Positions 55,483 to 64,000 of a stretch of DNA of 64,000 bases are shown here, one piece after another (the first letter of the stretch is position 1; each line of letters opens with the position of its first letter). The notes under the pieces were generated by a model. The model saw nothing but the letters and a program-made list of their open reading frames with translations, was not told the origin of the DNA and searched no databases. The stretch covers positions 28,866,233 to 28,930,232 of the forward strand of contig NC_058052.1 in the NCBI RefSeq assembly GCF_020085105.1. Reading direction: 5' to 3'. Source of the DNA: Siniperca chuatsi (lineage: Eukaryota; Chordata; Actinopteri; Centrarchiformes; Sinipercidae). The translations under genes were made by a program, and so were the position numbers.

Positions 55483-58400
55483 CAGCTTCTTTTCCTTTCG
55501 GCTGTTCCCTTTCAGGGGTCGCCACAGCGAATCATGCGCCTCCATCTAACCCTGTCCTCTGCATCCTCTTCACTCGCGCCAATTAACTTCATGTCCTCTC
55601 TCACTACATCCATAAATCTCCTCTCTGGTCTTCCTCTAGACCTCCTGCCTGGCAGCTCCAACCTCAGCATCCTTCTACCAATATATTCACAGTCTCTCCT
55701 CTGAACATGTCCAAACCACCGCAATTTGGCCTCTCTGACTTTATCTCCGAAACGTCTAACATGAGCTGTCCCTCTGATGTACTCATTCCTGATCCTGTCC
55801 ATCTTCGTCACTCCCAAAGAGAACCTCAACATCTTAAGCTCTGCTACCTCCAGCTCTGCCTCTTGTCTTTTCTTCAGTGCAACTGTCTCTAAGCTGTACA
55901 ACATCGCTGGTCTCACCGCCGTCTCGAACACCTTTCCTTTCATTCTTGCTGATACTCTTTTATCACCCTAAGTACTAAAAGTCCTGCACCTTCTTCACCT
56001 CTGCTCCCTGTGACCTCACCGTCCCACCTGGGTCCCTCTCATTGACGCACCTGTATTCTGTCTTACTGCGGCTAAGCTTTATTCCTCTGTTTTCCAGAGC
56101 AGACCTCCATCTCTCTAGATTTTCCTCCACCTGCTCCCTGCTCTCACTACAAATCACAATGTCATCCGCAAACATCATAGTCCATGGAGATTCCTGTCTA
56201 ACCTCATCTGTCAGCCCGTCCATCACCAGAGCAAACAAGAAGGGACTCAGAGCCGATCCTTGATGCAGACCCACCTCCACCTTGAACTCCTCCGTCACAC
56301 CTACAGCACACCTCACCACGGTCTTACAGCTCTCATACATGTCCTGTACCACTCTAACATACTTCTCTGCCACTCCAGACTTCCTCATACAATACCACAG
56401 CTCCTCTCTCGGCACCCTGTCATACGCTTTCTCTAAATCTACGAAGACACAATGCAACTCCCTATGACCTTCTCTGTACTTCTCCATCAGCATCCTCAAA
56501 GCAAATACTGCATCTGTTGTACTCTTTCTAGGCATGAAACCATATTGCTGCTCACAAATGCTCACCTCTGCCCTTAGCCTAGCTTCCACTACTCTTTCCC
56601 ACAACTTCATTGTATGGCTTATCAGCTTTATTCCTCTGTAGTTGCCACAGCTCTGCACATCTCCCTTGTTCTTAAAAATTGGCACCAGTACACTTCTCCT
56701 CCATTCCTCAGGCATCCTCTCACTCTCCAAGATCTTGTTAAACAAACTAGTCAGAAACTCTACTGCCACCTCTCCTAGACACTTCCATACCTCCACAGGT
56801 ATGTCATCAGGACCAACTGCCTTTCCACTCTTCATCCTCTTCAACGTCCTCCTCACTTCACTCTTGCTAATCTTTGCTACTTCCTGCTCCACACCAGTCA
56901 CCTCTTCTACTCTTCGTTCCCTTTCATTTTCCTCATTCATCAACTCTTCACAGTACTCCTTCCATCTTTCCATCACACTCCTGGCACCTGTCAATACATT
57001 TCCATCCTTATCTTTAATCACCCTAACCTGCTGCACATCCTTCCCATCTCTATCTCTTTGTCTGGCCAACCTGTACAAATCCACCTCTCCCTCTTTAGTG
57101 TCCAACCTAGCATACAAGTCCTCATATGCTCCTTGTTTGGCCTTTGCCACCTCTACCTTCACCTTACGCTGCATCTCCCTGTACTCCTGTCTACTCTCTT
57201 CAGTCCTCTCAGTGTCCCACTTCTTCTTAGCTAGCCTCTTTCTCTGTATACACTCCTGAACTTCCTCGTTCCACCACCAAGTCTCCTTGTCCACTTTCCT
57301 CTTACCAGATGACACACCGAGTACCCTCCTACCTGTCTCCCTGATCACATTTGCTGTAGTGGTCCAGTCATCTGGGAGCACTTCCTGACCACCCAGAGTC
57401 TGTCTCAGCTCCTCCCTGAAAACTACATGACATTCTTCCTTTTTCAACTTCCACCACTTCGTCCTCTGCTCTGCCTTTGTCCTCTTGATGTAGTCCACCT
57501 GAGTGCTTCTACCTCCGCTCTTATATTCCACCCTATGTTCCTGCCTCTTCTGGAAGAAAGTGTTCACTACAGCCATTTCCATCCTCTTTGCAAAGTCTAC
57601 CACCATCTGTCCTTCTGCGTTCCTGTCCTGAAGACCAAACCTGCCCATCACATTCTCATCACCTCTGTTCCCTTCACCTACATGCCCATTGAAATCTGCA
57701 CCAATCACCACTCTCTCACCTCTGGGGATGCTCTGCATCACTTCATCTAACTCATTCCAGAATTTCTCCTTCTCTTCTAACTCACATCCTACCTGTGGGG
57801 CATAACCACTCACAACATTGAACATCACCTCTTCAATTTCCAGCTTCAGACTCATCAACCTGTCTGATACTCTTTTCACCTCTAGAACATTCCTCACAAA
57901 CTCCTCTTTCAGGATAACTCCTACTCTGTTTCTCTTCCTATCTGACCCATGGTAGAACAACTTGAACCCTGCTCCTAAGCTTCTAGCCTTGCTACCTTTC
58001 CACCTGGTCTCCTGGACACACAGTATGTCCACATTCCTTCTCTGCATCATGTCAATCAACTCTCTAGCCTTCCCTGTCATAGTCCCAACATTCAAAGTCC
58101 CTACTGTCAGTCCTACATTCTTAGCTTTACTCTTCTCTCCCTGCCTATGAACACCTTCCTCCTCTCCTTCTTCATCTTTGACCAACAGTAGTCCAATTTC
58201 CACCGGTACCCTGTAGGTCAACAGCAACGGTGGCGGTCGTTGTTAACCCGGGCCCCGACCGATCCGGTATGGAAGTCATTTTCAAGATTCGCATTTTTAA
58301 TTTGGTATGTGTTTTGCCCTTCCTGACACAACCCTCTGCATTTATCCAGACTTGGGACTGGCACAAGAAGACACTGGCTTGTCCCCCCTTGTGGTTGCAT
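55483..58400 (-). mobile_element. RTE-clade LINE with 18-bp target duplication
   Basis: A 2.9-kb insertion flanked by perfect TCAAAGCAAAGATCCAGT direct repeats (55,465-55,482 and 58,401-58,418). The minus strand has a 750-codon frame (58,227-55,975). It holds an apurinic endonuclease (TLNVGTMTGKARELIDMMQR, CVQETRWKGSKAR, VVIGADFNGHVGEG) and a reverse transcriptase (GVHLK-like core, YGFMPRKSTTDAVFALRMLM, FVDLEKAYDRVPREELWYCM, MFADDIVICS). This is followed out of frame by the usual C-terminus (55,943-55,512; LRWFGHVQRRDCEYIGRRML). The two are separated by an in-frame stop and an internal deletion near 55,965. It is probably close to full length, young by its intact duplication, but now inactive. 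Confidence 0.9.
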
Positions 58401-58418
58401 TCAAAGCAAAGATCCAGT

Positions 58419-58993
58419 ATTTCCTGTAAACCTCCGACCTTCTCAGTGGCTACTTTCCTCAGTGAAGCTGTGAGAGGAGGATGGTGACGGGCTTCAGGAT
58501 TAGACAGAGAGACAGAGAGAGAGAACAGTCAGCCAATCAGATGAGCCAGAAACTCGTTGTGATCATGTGTTTGAGTCGATGTGAAGACGACTGTTGTTGC
58601 TGTGTTCATGTCTACGGGAAATAAAGCTGGATTCCAGCTGGCAGCATTACAACATGTACAGAGACAGTGTCCTCGTTCATCAGACTGTCGTAGCATCAAA
58701 TCTGATCTCAAAGTGTTTGTTCTCTCATTTCAACACTAAACAATTGATCAGTTCATCTTTGTCACAGCTCTGAGATCAGTCTGACTGAAGCCTGCAGATC
58801 ACTGGCTCTTATTTCAAAGAACTATCGTTACATTTAGTCACCATGTGGTCTTTCTGCAGACCAGAACCTCTGCTGAAGTCCAGTAATCACAGCTGACGTT
58901 TAGCTGTTCAGTCTTTGTGTGAACATGTAGGACCTTTAACATCATATATATATCTGTCCATTTGTCTTTTCTTGTGTCCAAATGTTTTTATAA
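58419..58993 (+). other. NLR 3' flank with poly(A) signal
   Basis: This continues the host sequence after the RTE. AATAAA at 58,620-58,625 could end the short NLR transcript that stops at 55,456, which would put the whole RTE in its 3' UTR. No exon was recognised. Confidence 0.5.
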
Positions 58994-59373
58994 TCAGAAT
59001 CAGAAATACTTTCCAGTTTAATGACTTAGGGTCATACAGACTACATTTAGAGGGAGGAGTTAAAGAGTTTGATGGCCACATACAGACATTACTTCCTGTG
59101 GCGCTCTGTGGTGCATTGTGGGGGGATGAGTCTTCCGCTGAAGGTGCTCCTTTGTTTGACCAGCACGTCATGGAGCGGGTGGGAGATGCTGTCCAAGATG
59201 GCGTGTAGTTTACCCAGCATCCTCCTCTCTGACACCACCGCCAGAGAGTCCAGCTCCACCCCCACAATGTCACCGGCCTTACGGATCAGTTTGTTGAGTC
59301 TGTTAGCATCCGCTACCCTCAGCCTGCTGCCCCAGCATGCAACAGCATACAGGATAGCACTGGCCACCACAGA
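58994..59373 (-). mobile_element. L2-like LINE C-terminal fragment, second copy
   Basis: The minus strand encodes YAVACWGSRLRVADANRLNK, LIRKAGDIVGVELDSLAVVS and RRMLGKLHAILDSISHPLHD. It is closely related to 10,533-10,308, with a shorter 3' UTR ending in AATCAGAATCAG. Confidence 0.8.
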
Positions 59374-59851
59374 CTCATAAAATACTCCATATTTACATAT
59401 TTGTCATGTAACATTTCAGAAGTAGATGAAATATTCAGACGTGACTGAGACGCTGGTTTTTAACAGCTCTGAGCCCTAACAGCAGTAAATCCATCATTAA
59501 AGTGAGCAGTGAATATCTGTCTGTTTCTGCAGTCGTGATGCGTTCAGGGACTCTCAGCACTTTATTTCCACTGTGTGCTTCAGTGAAATCTGCAGAGTAA
59601 ACAGACTTGATGCCCAAAGTCCCTGCAGGTGTGTGAGCTTCCAGCTCAGTGTGTTCACTCCAACACGTTAACATGAGCGCTGAAAGGAAGCTGGCTGCGC
59701 TACACAGCCGCTCCACTTCTAGTCTGAACAGGACTGAAGTCCCTGCTGGTCTTTATACTGGATGTGCTGCTTCACTGACTGACAGCTGATGGAGGGAGTC
59801 TCTGTAAACACTGATTTATCACTTCCGCTGTCTGTCTTCTTCTCTCATCAG

Positions 59852-60290
59852 ATGGAAGTGATCTCAGCAGCAGCTGGTGTGTGGAGAGGCTCTGACTGGG
59901 CCATGTTACTGGGAGGTGGAGTGGAGAGGAGAGCTTCATCCAGCAGTGACTGACGGAGGAATCACAACAAGTGGAGTCTCAGTGCTGCAGTCTGAACTGC
60001 TCTGGGATCAGCTCCACTGTCAGACACAAAGGCAAGTCCACCATCGTCCCTGTGTGTTCCTCTGGATGTGGCAGAGTATCATCAGTGTATCTGGACTCTC
60101 TGCTGCTGCTCTGTCCTTCTACACAGTCTCTGCAGACACACTGAGACTCCTTCACTCCTTCTGCTCCACACTCAGCCACCTCCTCCACCTGCACCTGGAC
60201 CTGGTCCTGCACCTGCACCTGGACCTGCACCTGCACCTGGACCTGCACCTGCACCTGGACCTGAACCTGGACCTGGACTTTATTTAGTCT
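59852..60290 (+). pseudogene. B30.2 (PRY-SPRY) exon remnant of the NLR
   Basis: Starts after a CTCATCAG acceptor. One frame reads LVCGEALTGPCYWEVEWRGE, the classic middle of a fish B30.2 domain. The match then shifts frame: SSTVRHKGKSTIVPVCSS is in a second frame and LSFYTVSADTLRLLHSF in a third. The PRY half that should precede it is absent, and the C-terminus is replaced by a CCTGCA-rich minisatellite. The exon cannot encode a folded B30.2. The tandem LRR exons and this remnant together show the ancestral gene was of the NLR-B30.2 type. Confidence 0.8.
60186..60282 (+). repeat. 18-bp minisatellite in the B30.2 remnant
   Basis: About five copies of a CTGCACCTGCACCTGGAC-type unit. In one frame it reads Pro-Ala-Pro-Gly and in another His-Leu-(H/D)-Leu. 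Confidence 0.85.
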
Positions 60291-60299
60291 TTTTTTATT

Positions 60300-61620
60300 C
60301 CTTCACATATTCTGAACCCAAAGTGCCTCTGCAGATTAGTTCTGTTTATGACAACATAACTGCAGATTAACACTTATTTAAATGGTTTCTCTGTTTTGTT
60401 TTCTGTTACATCTCCACCTTGTGGAATGATGGAGAATTGCAGTTAATTTCCACATTATATTTCTAATTCATTTTGGAAGTTGATGTGAGAAAGCAGCATC
60501 CAGCCTGAATGCATAAAGTTACCTCTCTGAAGTTCTGGTTATTACCACCAATACCAGACTTTTCTCTTAGTTTAACAGTTTGTAACACAGAAACAAGAAG
60601 ATAAAACCTGTAGAAAGTTTAATCGAAGCTTCACTGAGTTTCACAAACTGAAACATGATTCTGACTCCAAACTCAAGTATCATTGTTATTAGTGCAAGAT
60701 TATATATCTATTAGCTTTTTAAAATAGTCTGTTTTGCTAGTATATCCCAACAGATTGTGTTATTGCAGAGAACTGAACTAAAGAACTGAAGTCTGGTGAT
60801 AATTATCTGTGGGTTTGTCACTATGAACGACCTCTTTCACGTCCTCATTTGATCCATTGTTAATATACAAATATTGATTAGAGAAGCTTGTAGTTACTGA
60901 AATATCTCTGGATGTTGGTGAAAAGCCAGTGCCAGTGCCAGTGTCTTAAACCTTGGTCACACACTGAACACCAGAACATTTTAATAACTTGGTTTATAAT
61001 ATTTTTTTCTTTTGACATCAAATGAATCAGAAAATATGTCAAATATAACAGAAAAAGTACTAACTATAAACTGTAGTGTCATTATTAGTGATTTAGATGA
61101 TGTACATGTATATATTTGTTCCGTTTTCTCATATCTTTGTTTTATCTCTTTATGTATTCTTGCTTTTGTTTTTTATTAAGAAATACACAGATTCTCTAAA
61201 AAGCAGATTAGTTTAAATTAAGTGCCACCTGGATTTTATGTTCCCAAACATGATTTCAAATGATTGTTTCCTGCTGCAAGAGGACAATTCTTTTTTTGTC
61301 AATAAGTTCTTGGGAATTTTGGTTACCCAGATATTAAGACACTAAATTACATGAAGGACAAAACAAAAGGAGAGCAAGTAGACACATGGTACTGCATCCA
61401 CATGTGTCAAAACACTGTGTATCATAAAACTTAAAGATTAAACACCCAATGTCTGAAAAATATTAGTAAAATGTCCAAAAAGTGTACTGTGTTCATTTTG
61501 ACATTAAGAAATGACAGAATCAAATAAACTCAAATCAAATCTTTTGACATGATAATTGGTATTTGTATAGACTGAAACCAGCTCCACATTTACCCTGATA
61601 TATGTGTATATATGTATGTC
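60300..61620. other. intergenic, nothing recognised
   Basis: AT-rich sequence after the B30.2 remnant. No AATAAA clearly tied to the gene, no exon and no complete mobile element was seen. Confidence 0.5.
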
Positions 61621-61841
61621 CTGTGGCCCACAACCACAGATCCAGACTCTGCAGCCCCGGAGGCAGAAATACCTGCTGAAAGCGACAGAAGGAGAGAGGA
61701 GAGAAACGAGAAAGCACAAAACTACGGTACAGAGAAGATGTCGAGTTAGTAACATGCAGTAATGGGATAAAAATGCATCCAGATGGAGAGGGAGAGGAGG
61801 AGAGAGGAAAGAGGTGCATCATGGGAAGTCTCCTGGCAGTC

Positions 61842-62842
61842 TAGGCCTATAAAGGAGCTTGATAACTGAAGGCTCTGGCTCCTGGTCTACTTTTGGAGAC
61901 TCTAGGAACCACAAGTAACCCTGCAACCTGGGAGCGCAGTGTTCTAGTCTGATAATAAGGTGTTATGAGCTCTTTAAGATATGATGGTGCCTGACTGTTA
62001 AGAGCTTTGTAGGTGAGGAGAAGGATTTTAAATTCTATTCTGGATTTTACAGGGAGCCAGTGCAGAGAAGCTAATATTGGAGAGATATGATCTCTTTTCC
62101 TAGTTCTTGTCAGTACACGTGCCGCAGCATTCTGGATCAACTGGAGAGTCTTAAGGGACTTATTCAAGCAGCCTGATAATAAGGAATTGCAATAGTCCAA
62201 CCTAGAAGTAACAAATGCATGCACTAGTTTTTCGGCATCATTTTGAGACAGAATGTGACTGATTTTTGCAATGTTACGTAGGTGAAAGAAGGCAGTCCTT
62301 GAAGTTTGTTTCATGTGGGAGTTAAAGGATAAATCCTGATCAAAGATAACTCAGAGGTTCCTTACGGTGCTGCTGGAGGGCAATGACATCTAGAGTAACT
62401 ATATCTTTAGATAATGTGTCTCAGAGGTGTTTGAGGCCAAATACAATAACTTCAGTTTTGTCCGAGTTTAACATCAGAAAATTGCAGGTCATCCAGGTCT
62501 TTATGTCCTTAAGGCATGCTTGAAGTTTAGCTAACTGGTTAGTTTCATCTGGCTTGTTCAAGAGATATAACTGGGTATCATCTGCATAGCAATGAAAGTT
62601 TATGGAGTGTTTCCTAATAATATTATATAAAGAAATATATACAGTATATAAGGTGAATAGAATCGGTCCAAGCACAGAACCTTGTGGAACTCCGTGACTA
62701 ACTTTAGCATGCACGGAGGACTCACCATTAACATGTACAAACTGAGATCGATCTGATACATAGGATTTAAACCAGCTTAGTGCGGTTCCTTTAATGCCAA
62801 TTATATGTTCCACTCTCTGTAATAGGATGTGATGGTCAATGG
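61842..62842 (-). mobile_element. L2-like LINE, RT and C-terminus, 5' truncated
   Basis: The minus strand reads NTIDHHILLQRVEHIIGIKG, SHGVPQGSVLGPILFTLYTV, FHCYADDTQLYLLNKPDETN, and in a second frame VTSRLDYCNSLLSGCLNKSL and HWLPVKSRIEFKILLLTYKA. The RT catalytic YADD is present. A frame break lies near 62,320-62,420. It is cut off at its 5' side by the TATG microsatellite. Confidence 0.85.
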
Positions 62843-62847
62843 TGTTT

Positions 62848-62890
62848 TATGTATGTATGTATGTATGTATGTATGTATGTATGTATGTAT
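62848..62890. repeat. (TATG)n microsatellite
   Basis: About ten TATG units exactly at the junction of two truncated LINEs of opposite orientation. Confidence 0.9.
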
Positions 62891-64000
62891 AGCACACACA
62901 TGGATCACTGAATGCTTGGAGACGTACAACATCAACAGGACTCTAAGAGACTTCATTGCAAACTCGATGAGGCTGTGGAAAACCACCCTTGAGGCCAATG
63001 GCAAGCCACTTGCACAAGTATCCATCAAATGTGGCATATACCAAGGAGATGCTCTGTCCCCACTGCTGTTCTGCATAGGTCTGAACCCCCTCAGCCAAAT
63101 AATCAACAAGACTGGCTATGGATACCGACTCAGGAACGGGGCCACCATCAGTCACCTCCTCTACATGGATGACATCAAGCTGCATCAAGCTATACGCTAA
63201 GAGCGAGCGGGACATCGACTCACTGATCCACACCACCAGGATCTACAGCTCTGACGTTGGGATGTCATTCGGGCTTGAGAAGTGCAGTCGAATGGTGACA
63301 AAGAGAGGGAAGGTAGTCCACACAGAAGGGGTCTCACTCCCAGAAGGAACAATAGCAGACATTGAGGATGGTTACAAGTACCTTGGAATACCACAGGCAA
63401 ATGGCAACCTCGAAGAGGCAACAAGGAAGACGGCAACGGCCAAATACCTCCAACGAGTAAGGCAAGTCCTAAGAAGTCAGCTCAATGGCAAGAACAAGGC
63501 CCAGGCAATAAACAGCTACGCCCTGCCAGTGATCAGATACCCTGCGGGAATAATAAGGTGGCCAAAGGAAGAGATACAGACCACAGACGTTAAGACGCTC
63601 TCCTCACCATGCATGGAGGGTTCCATCCCAAATCCAGCACCCTGAGACTGTACGCTAGCCGTAAGGAAGGCGGCCGTGGACTAGTGAGTGTGAGAGCCAC
63701 TATCCAGGATGAAACATCCAATATCCACAAGTACATCCAAGATAAGGCCCCAACAGATGACGTGCTCAGGGAATGTCTCAGGCAATGGGGAACAGAGGAA
63801 GACGTGCTGGAGGAAGGACCATCATGGGAGGACAAACCCCTACACGGGATGTACCACCGAACATAACTGAAGTGGCTGATATCAAGAAGTCCTACCAATG
63901 GCTAGAGCGGGCTGGATTGAAGGACAGCACAGAGGCACTCATCATGGCTGCACAGGAGCAGGCCCTGAGCACCAGAGCAATAGAGGCCCAGATCTACCAC
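62891..64000 (+). mobile_element. R4/Dong-like LINE fragment, runs off the window
   Basis: The plus strand encodes HTWITECLETYNINRTLRDF, IKCGIYQGDALSPLLFCIGL, ATISHLLYMDDIKL (YMDD catalytic box), GMSFGLEKCSRMVTKRGKVV, DGYKYLGIPQANGNLEEATR, MHGGFHPKSSTLRLYASRKE and ALSTRAIEAQIYH. This resembles R4-clade elements (Dong/Rex6 type) that carry a restriction-like endonuclease further on. At least three frame breaks occur: a 10-bp tandem duplication near 63,180, an indel near 63,605 and a lost base near 63,863. The clade is inferred from recall. Confidence 0.75.

Noticed and set aside
55512..58227. A cellular endonuclease/reverse-transcriptase gene (750-codon frame)
   Set aside because: Domain order, target duplication and the broken C-terminus identify an RTE LINE.
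61842..64000. Host genes in the last 2 kb with long open frames
   Set aside because: All recognisable blocks are LINE reverse transcriptase or C-terminal sequence.

Overview
The window is nuclear DNA from a ray-finned fish, most likely a percomorph teleost. The evidence is spliced vertebrate genes with GT-AG introns, a fish-type NLR gene (FISNA-NACHT-LRR with a B30.2 remnant), and a repeat set typical of teleosts: L2-, RTE-, I- and R4-like LINEs, Tc1, hAT MITE and piggyBac remnants. No species name is inferred. All exon boundaries were read by eye from splice consensus, phase and family similarity.

Layout. (1) 1-8,775, + strand: 3' part of a gamma-synuclein gene (sncg). The exon with the start codon was not found and probably lies upstream. 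(2) 8,800-15,050: decayed transposons, including a piggyBac remnant with an apparent intron. (3) 15,190-23,915, + strand: two tandem, three-exon genes for small Lys/Gly-rich low-complexity proteins (96 and 152 aa). They share an N-terminal motif and gene architecture but match no family I recognise. (4) 25,500-35,760, - strand: a complete ten-coding-exon shieldin subunit 2 gene (shld2), apart from one apparent frameshift in coding exon 2. (5) 35,764-41,643: a transposon pile-up between two copies of the NLR 5' region. It holds I-like LINE pieces, a 1.26-kb pyrimidine microsatellite, a Tc1-like element and a solo LTR. (6) 41,643-60,290, + strand: an NLRC3-like gene with two short N-terminal exons, a RING-like remnant exon, a FISNA-NACHT exon and seven 174-nt LRR exons. 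A 2.9-kb RTE LINE with an 18-bp target duplication follows, then a truncated and frameshifted B30.2 exon. (7) 61,840-64,000: two opposed truncated LINEs meeting at a TATG microsatellite.

The host genes are functionally unrelated: synuclein is a membrane-binding protein, SHLD2 is a DNA end-protection factor in double-strand-break repair, and the NLR is an innate-immune ATPase. Their order (sncg, small genes, shld2) resembles the human SNCG-ADIRF-FAM25-GLUD1-SHLD2 neighbourhood. The undescribed candidates are the tandem small-protein pair in the ADIRF/FAM25 position, the duplicated NLR promoter block behind shld2, and the intron-bearing piggyBac remnant.
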